Of a stretch of 64,000 bases of DNA, positions 42,465 to 50,759 are shown one piece after another (within the stretch, counting starts at the first letter, position 1; every line of letters begins with the position of its first letter). Origin of the DNA: RGIG4097 sp964637515. Its GTDB lineage: Bacteria > Bacillota > Clostridia > Christensenellales > CAG-917. Location: the NCBI GenBank assembly GCA_964637515.1, contig CAZWUI010000006.1, positions 19,208 through 83,207 of the forward strand, in the 5' to 3' direction. A model generated the notes under the pieces. That model ran no database searches, was not told the origin of the DNA, and saw only the letters and a list, made by a program, of their open reading frames with translations. A program made the translations under genes and the position numbers.

Positions 42465-42493
42465 ATTTTACTATATGTAAAAATATTTTGCAA
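42465..42493 (-). promoter_or_regulatory. Promoter of asp23-fakA-recG
   Basis: Minus strand: -35 TTGCAA (42488-42493), 17-nt spacer, -10 TAAAAT (42465-42470). It is divergent from the rpmB promoter. Confidence 0.7.
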
Positions 42494-42520
42494 CTAAATA
42501 AAGAATTTTGCGTCAATCAG

Positions 42521-42549
42521 TTGCCAAATCTCTGTGAATTTGTTAGAAT
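42521..42549 (+). promoter_or_regulatory. rpmB promoter
   Basis: -35 TTGCCA (42521-42526), 17-nt spacer ending in TGT (extended -10), -10 TAGAAT (42544-42549). Confidence 0.7.
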
Positions 42550-42576
42550 ATCAACGATTTGAAGGAGGTACTAGAT

Positions 42577-42768
42577 ATGTCCAGAGTATGCAGTGTATGC
42601 GGTAAAGGTAGAATGAGCGGCAACATGGTTAGCCACTCCAACAGAAAAACCAGACGCAGTTGGGCGCCGAACGTCCAAAAAGTCAAAGCAAAAACCGCGA
42701 ACGGTGGCACGGAATACGTCTACGTTTGCGCACATTGTCTTCGCGCCGGCAAAATTGATCGCGCGTAA
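42577..42768 (+). CDS. rpmB: Ribosomal protein L28
   Basis: A 63-residue 50S subunit protein beginning MSRVCSVCGKGRMSGN after a strong GGAGG site, with NRKTRRSWAPN and the second cysteine pair VCAHCLRAGKI. The two CxxC-type pairs suggest the zinc-binding form of L28. It is a monocistronic gene between its own promoter and terminator, on the opposite strand to its neighbours. Confidence 0.97.
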   Translation: MSRVCSVCGKGRMSGNMVSHSNRKTRRSWAPNVQKVKAKTANGGTEYVYVCAHCLRAGKIDRA

Positions 42769-42788
42769 TTCAGTCTATTGACAAGTCA

Positions 42789-42810
42789 GCCCGTCACAAG
42801 ACGGGCTTTT
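42789..42810 (+). terminator. rpmB terminator
   Basis: GCCCGTC-ACAA-GACGGGC followed by TTTTCTTTT. Confidence 0.9.
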
Positions 42811-42820
42811 CTTTTGTCCT

Positions 42821-42904
42821 CTACCCGACTTTGTTTTCTTTTTTCTTGAAGAGTCTGACAATCGGTTTCAACCACTTTGGTATGCTCACGCAAATTATTT
42901 TCAT
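42821..42904 (-). CDS. spoVM: SpoVM-like small spore morphogenesis peptide
   Basis: A 27-codon gene with GGAGG six bases before its ATG. The product starts MKIICVSIPKWLKPIVRL and has a basic tail. Aligned to Bacillus SpoVM (26 residues, an amphipathic helix that recognises the convex forespore membrane), the N-terminal MK, the proline at position 9, K10 and the I-V-R at 15-17 match. In B. subtilis spoVM lies directly beside rpmB near the rpe-rsgA cluster, and this gene has exactly that position. It implies sporulation or a recently sporulating ancestry. Too short for a homology score by eye, but context and pattern agree. Confidence 0.75.
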   Translation of the reverse strand: MKIICVSIPKWLKPIVRLFKKKENKVG

Positions 42905-42988
42905 TTTCGCCTCCGCATTAGTATATGAATCCGAAATGCGATTTGTCACAAGTCGAATTGAAAATCATTTTGAAATTAAACTTATCTT

Positions 42989-43017
42989 TTTATAGCATTA
43001 GTTATCCGTGATATAAA
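42989..43017 (-). promoter_or_regulatory. Possible promoter of the spoVM-like gene
   Basis: Minus strand: TTTATA (43012-43017), 17 nt ending in TGC, TATAAA (42989-42994), giving a leader of about 78 nt. It is a modest sigma-A-type match; a mother-cell sigma factor would be expected for spoVM. Confidence 0.35.
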
Positions 43018-43074
43018 GAATAATAGATAAAGTTGACGCTGAAAAACAAATCGGCAAAACACGGTGATAGAAAA

Positions 43075-43100
43075 AACAAGTCCGAATAATCGGACTTGTT
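43075..43100 (-). terminator. Terminator of the yicC-to-TfoX operon
   Basis: AACAAGTCCGA-TTAT-TCGGACTTGTT followed by TTTTC on the minus strand; also T-rich in the other direction. Confidence 0.85.
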
Positions 43101-43118
43101 TTTGTGTTGTTTTCGGTT

Positions 43119-43412
43119 TCATTTCAAACCTATTACAGTGTCTTCGACGAGTTTTGCGAGATATTCCACGTCGTCAATTTCTTCGACCTTATACATAGGT
43201 TTTGCACTGTCATAAGGCAATTCTTCGTCGAGAGCGTATTTTTCGTTGGTTTTCGTTTTCTTGACAAGAAACCTGTCGTCGAATATTCCGCCAAAATATA
43301 CTCCGTCCGCATAGATCAGGTATTCGCCCATCATTTTACGGGAAGTTATTTCTCCTCGGTAGTCACGCAGTTGCTCGACAAGAAAAACAAGAAACTCTTT
43401 CGACGACGCCAT
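43119..43412 (-). CDS. TfoX N-terminal domain protein
   Basis: A 97-residue protein matching the TfoX/Sxy N-terminal domain: SRKMMGEYLIYADGVYFGGIFDDRF is reduced here to the core MMGEYLIYADGVYFGGI, followed by LVKKT. In Proteobacteria TfoX regulates competence; in Firmicutes stand-alone N-domains have unknown roles. Its ATG overlaps the rpe stop, so it is the last gene of the long yicC operon. Confidence 0.88.
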   Translation of the reverse strand: MASSKEFLVFLVEQLRDYRGEITSRKMMGEYLIYADGVYFGGIFDDRFLVKKTKTNEKYALDEELPYDSAKPMYKVEEIDDVEYLAKLVEDTVIGLK

Positions 43413-44074
43413 CAGAATTTTGCTTCAATTTGCATTGACTTGACTGCGCACGTAGGGCATTCCGCCTTGAACACCGCACTTCCTGCGACTACAACGTTTG
43501 CGCCTGCGTTTACACATTCTTCAATGTTCGTGGGGCAAACTCCGCCGTCAAGTTCAATATCGTAGCGGTAGCCGTTTTGGACTTTGAGATCGTAGACTTT
43601 CTTTGCCATTTCAAGTCTATCCGCTTTGAAAGATTGTCCGCCGAATCCCGCTTGAACGGTCATGATGAGAACGAGATCAACGTCCGCAAGATAGGGTTCG
43701 ATGACTTCAAACGGTTGGTCTGCGTTCAGCACGACTCCGCAAAGTTTGCCTTTGGATTTGATGGTTTCGAGTGCGCCCGCCGCATCCTTGCTGGCTTCCG
43801 GGTGGAAGGTGACTAGATCCGCTCCCGCATCGCAAAACTGCCCTACGTATTTTTCGGGCTCGGTTATCATAAGGTGTACGTCAAGGAATTGATCGGTATA
43901 TTTGCGCAGTGCCTTAATCATAGGCATACCGAATGTGATATTAGGCACGTACACGCCGTCCATGACGTCGCAATGCACCCAATCTGCTCCCCAATTTTTC
44001 ACGTTGACGACGGCATCCGCCATCTTTCCGAAGTCTGCCGACAGAATGCTCGGCGCAACTTTGACCTTACTCAT
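43412..44074 (-). CDS. rpe: Ribulose-phosphate 3-epimerase
   Basis: Rpe interconverts ribulose 5-phosphate and xylulose 5-phosphate. From the ATG after AAGGAGG the protein has 220 residues with VAPSILSADFG, VHCDVMDGVYVPNITFG, VLIMTVQAGFGGQ and IELDGGVCPTN, the catalytic Asp and metal His residues included. It overlaps the end of rsgA by eight bases. Confidence 0.97.
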   Translation of the reverse strand: MSKVKVAPSILSADFGKMADAVVNVKNWGADWVHCDVMDGVYVPNITFGMPMIKALRKYTDQFLDVHLMITEPEKYVGQFCDAGADLVTFHPEASKDAAGALETIKSKGKLCGVVLNADQPFEVIEPYLADVDLVLIMTVQAGFGGQSFKADRLEMAKKVYDLKVQNGYRYDIELDGGVCPTNIEECVNAGANVVVAGSAVFKAECPTCAVKSMQIEAKF

Positions 44075-44924
44075 ACTTATTTTTCCTCCTTTCTTGCAAT
44101 TCATTGAAAATCGCTTTATATCTTTGGTATCTGCCCTCGCCTATCTCCTTGCCTACGTGCGGTTTTACGGCGCAATCGGGCTCGTCGATATGAGTGCAAG
44201 TGTTGAAACGACAATCTTTGCGATAGACTTCGAGGTCGTCGAAATACAGTCGCAAATCTTCCGGCTCTACGTCCACGGTTTCGAGCATACTGAAACCGCA
44301 AGTGTCCACAAAATAGGTTCCGCCGAGGTTGAAGATCTCTACCTTACGCGTGGTATTTTTACCGCGTTTGATTTTTTTTGCAAGTTCACCGACTTCGCAT
44401 AGGTCGCCGTCGAGAATTGCATTGATGATAGACGATTTTCCGACTGCGGACTGCCCTGCAAAACAAGCGGTTTTGCCTTTCGCAATTACTACGATTTCAT
44501 CTATCCCCGCTCCGCTATCCGCAGAGCAACGAACTATCTTCAATACGTCATTATACTCTCTCAAGTCGATTAAATCAATATCCGATTTGTTTTGTACGAG
44601 AATGGGCTCTACGTTTTGTTCAAGGCAGTTTACGATGACTTTGTCTACAAGCACGAAATCAGGCGCAGGCTCCGGCGCAATCACTATGAAACACACGTCG
44701 ATATTGCTCACGTAAGGGCGGATAAGACTGTTTTTGCGGGGCAAAACTTCTTCGATGACGAAACTGTCCCGCTCCTTGAAAATCTCCACGTAGTCGCCGA
44801 CGAAGATATTTCCGTCCGCTTTGAGTTTTTTGCGTGCGAAACAGACCTTGACGCCCTTTTCGGTGTCAACGAAAAATTTTGACGATACCGCTTTGATTAC
44901 TCTGCCTTTTTCAAGTTTCATCAT
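44067..44924 (-). CDS. rsgA: Ribosome small-subunit-dependent GTPase RsgA
   Basis: RsgA checks late 30S assembly. The 285-residue circularly permuted GTPase has an N-terminal OB domain, then G4 VQNKSDI, the P-loop GQSAVGKSSIINAI, G3 VDTCGF and a C-terminal zinc site formed by DCRFNTCTHIDEPDC. It overlaps rlmN directly; the prpC-prkC phosphatase/kinase pair usually between them in Firmicutes is missing. Confidence 0.97.
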   Translation of the reverse strand: MMKLEKGRVIKAVSSKFFVDTEKGVKVCFARKKLKADGNIFVGDYVEIFKERDSFVIEEVLPRKNSLIRPYVSNIDVCFIVIAPEPAPDFVLVDKVIVNCLEQNVEPILVQNKSDIDLIDLREYNDVLKIVRCSADSGAGIDEIVVIAKGKTACFAGQSAVGKSSIINAILDGDLCEVGELAKKIKRGKNTTRKVEIFNLGGTYFVDTCGFSMLETVDVEPEDLRLYFDDLEVYRKDCRFNTCTHIDEPDCAVKPHVGKEIGEGRYQRYKAIFNELQERRKNKYE

Positions 44925-45951
44925 TGTTTTCGGATAGGTATCTCCGTCTTAATTGTCCGCATGCGCCCTCTATATCGTTGCCGAGAGAGCGACGAATGGT
45001 GGCGGATACGCCGAGTGCTTCGAGTTTTTTGAGAAACTCTTTGGTTGCGTCTTCTGTAGGTGCCGAGTGATCTCTTTCTTTGACTTCGTTGAGCCTTATG
45101 AGATTGACGTGGGACGGGAAACCGCGGGTGAGTTTTGCAAGTTCTTTTGCGCACTTGTCGCTATCATTTTCACCTTTGATGAGAGTGTATTCAAATATCA
45201 CTCTCCTTCCCGTCTTTTCAAAGTAATACTTCGCCGCCGAAACGATTTTTGCTACGTTATATTTTCTGTTCACTGGCATAAGCGATGAACGAAGTTCATC
45301 GAAAGGTGCGTGCAGGCTGATTGACAATGTAACTTTGTGTCCGCTATCCGCAAACTTGATCACTTTGTCCGCAAGTCCCGACGTGGACAGAGATATGTTT
45401 CTTTCGCTGATATTGATACCCTTATCAGACGATACGAGATCAAGAAATTTCAACACGTTGTCATAGTTGTCGAAAGGTTCTCCGCTACCCATAAGGACGA
45501 TATTCGTGACCGCCCTGTTTTCAAGGGTACCGCCGTTGTCGCGATTTACCGCGATCACTTGACCGAGAATTTCACCGGGCGTCAAATTTCGCAGAAGTCC
45601 GTCAAGTGAGCTTGCGCAAAACGTGCAACCCATTCTGCACCCGATTTGAGTGCTAACGCATATGGTGTTGCCGTAGTCGTGCGGCATATAGACGCCTTCG
45701 ATAAGATTGCCGTCGGTCAGGCGGAATAGATATTTTATCGTCCCCGACTTCCCTACGAATTTTTCAAGGATTGAAACGGGATTTGCGACGTAGTTTTCAT
45801 TGAGATACGCCCTAATATCCTTCTTGACGGAAGTCATCTCGTCAAACGAGCAACCTTTATGCAGAAATGCGAAAAGTTGTCCGCCGAGATATTTTGGCTC
45901 GGGGAACAATGTTTTCAATTCTTCTACGCTTAAAGATAACAAGTCGGTCAT
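44911..45951 (-). CDS. rlmN: 23S rRNA/tRNA adenine-C2 methyltransferase RlmN
   Basis: RlmN is a radical-SAM enzyme methylating C2 of A2503 in 23S rRNA and A37 in some tRNAs. The 346-residue protein has the cluster motif CRMGCTFCAS, then NIVLMGSGEPFDNYDNV, SLHAPFDELRSSLMPVN and a C-terminal GACGQLR whose Cys is the mechanistic residue. It overlaps rsmB by four bases. Confidence 0.97.
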   Translation of the reverse strand: MTDLLSLSVEELKTLFPEPKYLGGQLFAFLHKGCSFDEMTSVKKDIRAYLNENYVANPVSILEKFVGKSGTIKYLFRLTDGNLIEGVYMPHDYGNTICVSTQIGCRMGCTFCASSLDGLLRNLTPGEILGQVIAVNRDNGGTLENRAVTNIVLMGSGEPFDNYDNVLKFLDLVSSDKGINISERNISLSTSGLADKVIKFADSGHKVTLSISLHAPFDELRSSLMPVNRKYNVAKIVSAAKYYFEKTGRRVIFEYTLIKGENDSDKCAKELAKLTRGFPSHVNLIRLNEVKERDHSAPTEDATKEFLKKLEALGVSATIRRSLGNDIEGACGQLRRRYLSENNDET

Positions 45952-47207
45952 AGTTTTTTTAGTCTTGCGATATAGAATCCGTCACCGCCGTCGGTGGGGA
46001 GCAGTTTCATAGAGTATGCACCGTCCATGCCGCCTACGCATTCAGGGAGCAAAGCAGTCGTGCATTTGCCGTCTTTCAGAATTTCGTTCACAACGTCGTC
46101 GTTTTCTTCGTGGAAGAGCGTGCAGGTCGAATATACGATTATGCCGTTCGGTTTTGCATATTCCACTGCGTTTTTGAGAATGGCTTTTTGGATCTCCGCA
46201 ATTTTCGGAATATCCTTTTCTCCTCTTTGCAAAAACACGTCGGGATGCTTTCTGAAAGTTCCGAAACAAGAACAGGGCGCATCGCAAAGTACGAAGTCGA
46301 ATTTGTCCTTGAAATCGGGATTGAACACTGTTCCGTCGTTCACGACGGTAGTAATATTGTTCGCGCGCATACGCGCAGAATATTTTTTGATGAGTTCGAG
46401 TCTATGCTCGTAAAGGTCGCAAGCGGTGATTTTGCTATTTGGTGCGATTTCGCTTGCTAGAACGACTTTTCCGCCCGGTGCGGAACAAAGGTCGAGAATT
46501 TCACCGCCGTCCGAGAGCCCGAGCGCACGCACCGCCAAAATCGACGAGGACGATTGGAAAGTAATCCGTCCGTCGTTGAATAGGTCTTTGACAGTCTTGT
46601 TGTCCGCAGGCAGCAATATCGTATCTGCCGCACCGTCGCGACGAGGTATACCCTTTTCGTCGAGTTTTGCAAGGACTTCCATTCTTGAAACGTTGCTGTT
46701 TATTCTCACGCTTTCATAGGTGGAAATTTCGGTAGATAACGTTTTTTCGGTTTCTTCTCTGCCGTATTCTTTGACAAGACGTCTTGCAAACCATTCGGGG
46801 ATTGAATAGGTGACGGACAGATAGTTTTTGTCGGTGGGTTTAGGGAGAGAATATTCTCCCCTTGCTACACGTTTCAAGACCGCATTGATAAACCCTGCTT
46901 GCACGTCTTTGCCTATTGTTTTTGCGACTTCTACAGTCTCGCTGACGATAGCAAACTGGGGTACATTTGTGAGATTTCGGAGTGCATAGGTGCCGATTTT
47001 CAAAAGTATATAGGCATTATTGGACGGTTTTTTCTTGATGAAAGTCGAAAGGATATATTCGCATTCTACGTTTCTCTCCAAAACGCCGTAGACGAGTTTC
47101 GTCGTCATATCGTCCGTTTTCATATCCGAAAGCGCGCGGTTGGAATAACTTCCGTCCACGAATACTTTTGAGAGAATTTTGAATGCGCTCAATATATACT
47201 TTCTCAA
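45948..47207 (-). CDS. rsmB: 16S rRNA m5C967 methyltransferase RsmB
   Basis: The 419-residue protein combines an N-terminal NusB-like domain (residues 1-130) with a SAM-dependent methyltransferase: DLCSAPGGKVVLASE, VLCDAPCSCFGT with the catalytic Cys, and STCTLFHEENDDVV. It begins at a TTG that overlaps the fmt stop (TTGA), a coupled start. Confidence 0.96.
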   Translation of the reverse strand: MRKYILSAFKILSKVFVDGSYSNRALSDMKTDDMTTKLVYGVLERNVECEYILSTFIKKKPSNNAYILLKIGTYALRNLTNVPQFAIVSETVEVAKTIGKDVQAGFINAVLKRVARGEYSLPKPTDKNYLSVTYSIPEWFARRLVKEYGREETEKTLSTEISTYESVRINSNVSRMEVLAKLDEKGIPRRDGAADTILLPADNKTVKDLFNDGRITFQSSSSILAVRALGLSDGGEILDLCSAPGGKVVLASEIAPNSKITACDLYEHRLELIKKYSARMRANNITTVVNDGTVFNPDFKDKFDFVLCDAPCSCFGTFRKHPDVFLQRGEKDIPKIAEIQKAILKNAVEYAKPNGIIVYSTCTLFHEENDDVVNEILKDGKCTTALLPECVGGMDGAYSMKLLPTDGGDGFYIARLKKL

Positions 47208-48124
47208 TTCAGTTTATCCCCCACGGTCAACTTGTTTCCGTTGAGGAAGGACAAGTCGTCCATTTTGCCTTTGCTTTCCGGTTGCAAACGAGTGATCCTG
47301 ACGCTACCGCCCCCGCAACCGACGGTTAGGCCGTTTTTCTTGTCTGCGGACAGGATTTCACCGACTTCGCCTTTTAGGTCACCCTTGACCACTTCGATGA
47401 CTTTTATCGTCTTGCCGTTTAGGTGGGTGTAGGCGGACGGCCACGGAGTCATTGCATGCACGAGAGCGCGGATTTCATCGTACGATTTGTTCCAATCAAT
47501 CAACCCCGACTCCTTGTCAAATTTGGCACAGTGAGTCGCTTCGTCGTGATTTTGCTCGACGTATACCGCTTTGCCTTCGTCTATCAGTTGAACGGCTTTG
47601 ACAAGTGCTTCACCGCCGATGATTGCAAGTTTATCAAAGAGCGTATCTGCATAGTCACTATCTTCGATAGTGCATTTCTTTTGCAGGAGTATCGCGCCTG
47701 CATCAACCGCTTTCACGGTGCGCATAATGGTAACGCCCGTTTCTTTATCGCCGTTCAATATTGCGGATTGTATTGGCGACGCACCTCTCCACTTCGGGAG
47801 CAACGATGCATGCACGTTGATGACGCCATATTTAGGAATTTCCAAGAATGCGTCGGAGAGTATCTGCCCGAATGCCGCCGTAACGACAAGGTCGGGATTC
47901 AATGCCCTGATTTCGTCGAGTCCTTCTTTTGAAACCTTTGCATATTGCAAAACGGGGACTCCCGCATTCATCGCGGATATTTTCAAAGGACAAGGGGTGG
48001 GCACCATTTTTCTGCCCACCGGCTTATCGAGCCCCGTAACAACGGCACTGACCGGATATACGGAATTGAGTTTTTCAAAAACGACCGACGAAAAGTCGGG
48101 CGTACCCATAAAAATTATTTTCAT
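47204..48124 (-). CDS. fmt: Methionyl-tRNA formyltransferase
   Basis: Fmt formylates initiator Met-tRNA. The 306-residue protein has IIFMGTPDFSSVVFE at the start, NVHASLLPKWRGASPIQ with the catalytic His and Asn region, and VKAVDAGAILLQ. The C-terminal tRNA-binding domain is present. It overlaps def by four bases and works with it in the formylation/deformylation cycle. Confidence 0.97.
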   Translation of the reverse strand: MKIIFMGTPDFSSVVFEKLNSVYPVSAVVTGLDKPVGRKMVPTPCPLKISAMNAGVPVLQYAKVSKEGLDEIRALNPDLVVTAAFGQILSDAFLEIPKYGVINVHASLLPKWRGASPIQSAILNGDKETGVTIMRTVKAVDAGAILLQKKCTIEDSDYADTLFDKLAIIGGEALVKAVQLIDEGKAVYVEQNHDEATHCAKFDKESGLIDWNKSYDEIRALVHAMTPWPSAYTHLNGKTIKVIEVVKGDLKGEVGEILSADKKNGLTVGCGGGSVRITRLQPESKGKMDDLSFLNGNKLTVGDKLN

Positions 48125-48576
48125 TCTTCATCCTCGAGGTTATCACATTTAGAGGTGTAGATTATGCCGTCCAAGTGGTCGATTTCGTGTTGAAACGCGC
48201 GAGCGGTATAACCCTTGACTTTATATTTTTGTTCATTGCCGTAGCGGTCTTGTGCGACGACTACAACTTCTTTTGCACGAGTGACTTCGCCATATTTACC
48301 TTTGACGGACAAACAACCTTCAATATCCGTTTGGGAGCCTTTTGCGGATTTAATCACAGGATTGACGAGTTCAAAATATCCGTCTTCGGTCATCACTATC
48401 GCGACTCTTTTGAGAATTGCGACTTGGGGAGCGGCAAGTCCTGCGCCGTTTGCATATTCGAGAGTTTCTTTCATATCGTCGAGCAGGTCGTGGAGTTTCT
48501 TATCGAAATTTTCGACGACTCTACACTTCTTGTACAAAATCGGATCGGGGACTTGTATGATTTGTCTTTTTGCCAT
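48121..48576 (-). CDS. def: Peptide deformylase
   Basis: Def removes the N-formyl group from nascent proteins. The 151-residue protein has all three signature motifs: GAGLAAPQV, EGCLS (Cys metal ligand) and HEIDH (two His ligands and the catalytic Glu). It lies between priA and fmt. Confidence 0.97.
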   Translation of the reverse strand: MAKRQIIQVPDPILYKKCRVVENFDKKLHDLLDDMKETLEYANGAGLAAPQVAILKRVAIVMTEDGYFELVNPVIKSAKGSQTDIEGCLSVKGKYGEVTRAKEVVVVAQDRYGNEQKYKVKGYTARAFQHEIDHLDGIIYTSKCDNLEDEE

Positions 48577-48584
48577 AGTATACC

Positions 48585-50759
48585 TCAGTATAAATTTTGG
48601 GGGTTTAATTCGACGAAAGCACCGCCGTTTGACGGTTTGTATTCATCGACAATTTTGTATATATCCTTGATAACCAAGTCTGAATTTTTTGGATTGAGTC
48701 GAAGCACGGCCTGGTAGCGATATAGTCCGCTCAACATTCTTATCGGCGATTCCGTCATATTTATGAACAAAAATCTGCCGTATTTTTCTTGCAAATCGCG
48801 GATTGCGACGTACATTTGTTTTGCGCTATTTCGAGCGGAGTCACGATCACTCGATGCGATCATAACTCTCAATAGTGTGCAATACGGCGGAAATCCCGTG
48901 ACCATTCTGCGATTGTTTTCAATGCCGAAAAAGCCTTGATAATCGTAGGTTTTTGCGAATTTGAAAACGTAGTGCGTAGGCCAATACGCTTGCAAAATGA
49001 CTCTGCCTTTCTTCTCCGCTCTACCTGCTCTGCCCGCAACCTGCGTAACGAGTTGATAGGTGCGCTCGGATGCTCGGAAATCGCTCATGAACAGAGCCGC
49101 ATCCGCTTCCATTATGCCGACAAGAGTGACGTTCGGGAAATCGTGTCCTTTCGCAATCATTTGAGTGCCGACGAGAATATCCGCTTCCCCCTTGCCGAAT
49201 TTGTCGAGAATTTTGAAATAAGCATCCTTCCCTTTCGTCGTGTCGTTGTCCATACGTAGACAGCGTGCGCTCGGAAAAATCGCGTTCAATTCTTCGACTA
49301 TCTTCTCTGTGCCTACTCTGCCTTGCTTAATATTGTGCGAACCGCATATAGGACAAACCGTGATAGGTGCTTTCGTCGCTCCGCAGTAATGGCATTTGAG
49401 GTTATTTTCCTGTTTGTGATAGGTCATCGACACGTCACACAGGTCGCATTTTGGCACGTAACCGCAGTCTCGACAACGCATAAACGATGAAAATCCCCTG
49501 CGATTCAGGAAAAGTATGATTTGTTCTTTTCGATTTAGAGCGTCGCGTATGCCGTCGATGAGAGTGTGCGAAAACGGTGAGCGGTTACCGCTTCTAAATT
49601 CGTAGGTCATATCCACGATTTCCATATCGGGAAGTTTGTGCGAAGATATGCGGTCGGGAAGAGTTATCAATTTGAACTCTCCGCTCGTTGTTTTGCGATA
49701 GGTGCAAATGTCGGGAGTTGCGGAGCCAAGCACAAGCACCGCACCGCTCATATTTGCCCTAAATTCCGCCACTTCTCTCGTGTCATAACGTGGGTTGGAG
49801 TCGCTCAAATAACTTGTATCATGTTCTTCGTCGATGAAGATTGCGCCTACGTTTGAGAGCGGTGCAAATATTGCACTGCGTGCGCCGATTGCGATTTTCG
49901 CTTCCCCTGTTTTAAGCCGTTTCCACTCATCGTAACGCTCGGTTGCGTTGAGTCCGGAATGAAGCAATGCGACGTTATCCCCAAACCGCGCACGGAATAT
50001 GCCGAGCATTTGCGGAGTCAAGGAGATTTCAGGCACGAGCATGATTGCGGTTTTACCCTTTTCTAGCATCTTGTCAATGATGTGCATATAGACTTCAGTC
50101 TTGCCGCTACCCGTTACGCCGTGAAGAAGATAAGTTCCCTGCCCGGACGAGATTTCGTCCACAGCGGATTGTTGTGCGGGGGTGAGTTTGACTTCTTTGT
50201 CTGCGCGTGAAAGTCCGACAAGCGGAGTTTTTCTTTCGTGGATATTTTTCTCTTCGACCACACCTTTTTCACGCAGTCCGTTCACGGCGGACACACCAAA
50301 AAGATTGTTTAGTTGTGCGAGATAACCGCCTTTTTTATTCAGCAGATATTCGTATAATTCAATTTGTTTTTTTGCTCTTGTGCCGATTTTTACTCTGCAC
50401 TCTTCGTCGGTGAGTTTTTCGTTCGGCAAAAGAAAAATCCTCGTATATTCGGGGTCTTTTTCCTCGCGTAGTTTAGCGGGGATGAAAAGACGTAACACGT
50501 CGATATAACGAAGATTATATTTGTCCCGCATAAATTCGAGAAGTTTGATCAATTCTTCGTTCACGGGACTGTCGATTAGAGTTGCTTTTTTGAGATTTGG
50601 ATAATCCGATTGATCCTTCTTGCCGATGACGAAACCGATAATACGTTTTCTACCGAACTCTATAGAAACCCTACTTCCGATAGGCATATCGTCGCCTTCG
50701 TAGTCAAAGGTTTTGTCGAGAGCCCCCGTCGATATGTCAACAACGACTTCGAGCACCAT
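48585..50759 (-). CDS. priA: Primosomal replication-restart helicase PriA
   Basis: PriA recognises abandoned forks and restarts replication. The 724-residue protein has an N-terminal DNA-binding domain, Walker A GVTGSGKTEVYMH, the DEEH box IFIDEEHDTSYL, an inserted zinc domain CRDCGYVPKCDLCDV plus CHYCGA and CPICGS, and GTQMIAKGHDFPNVTLV. It overlaps coaBC by a base. Confidence 0.97.
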   Translation of the reverse strand: MVLEVVVDISTGALDKTFDYEGDDMPIGSRVSIEFGRKRIIGFVIGKKDQSDYPNLKKATLIDSPVNEELIKLLEFMRDKYNLRYIDVLRLFIPAKLREEKDPEYTRIFLLPNEKLTDEECRVKIGTRAKKQIELYEYLLNKKGGYLAQLNNLFGVSAVNGLREKGVVEEKNIHERKTPLVGLSRADKEVKLTPAQQSAVDEISSGQGTYLLHGVTGSGKTEVYMHIIDKMLEKGKTAIMLVPEISLTPQMLGIFRARFGDNVALLHSGLNATERYDEWKRLKTGEAKIAIGARSAIFAPLSNVGAIFIDEEHDTSYLSDSNPRYDTREVAEFRANMSGAVLVLGSATPDICTYRKTTSGEFKLITLPDRISSHKLPDMEIVDMTYEFRSGNRSPFSHTLIDGIRDALNRKEQIILFLNRRGFSSFMRCRDCGYVPKCDLCDVSMTYHKQENNLKCHYCGATKAPITVCPICGSHNIKQGRVGTEKIVEELNAIFPSARCLRMDNDTTKGKDAYFKILDKFGKGEADILVGTQMIAKGHDFPNVTLVGIMEADAALFMSDFRASERTYQLVTQVAGRAGRAEKKGRVILQAYWPTHYVFKFAKTYDYQGFFGIENNRRMVTGFPPYCTLLRVMIASSDRDSARNSAKQMYVAIRDLQEKYGRFLFINMTESPIRMLSGLYRYQAVLRLNPKNSDLVIKDIYKIVDEYKPSNGGAFVELNPQNLY

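Noticed and set aside
42919..42944. Mother-cell sigma-factor-like -10 (CATATACTA, minus strand) just before the spoVM-like gene
   Set aside because: A start from it would fall inside the GGAGG ribosome site, so it cannot make a normal mRNA for this gene.
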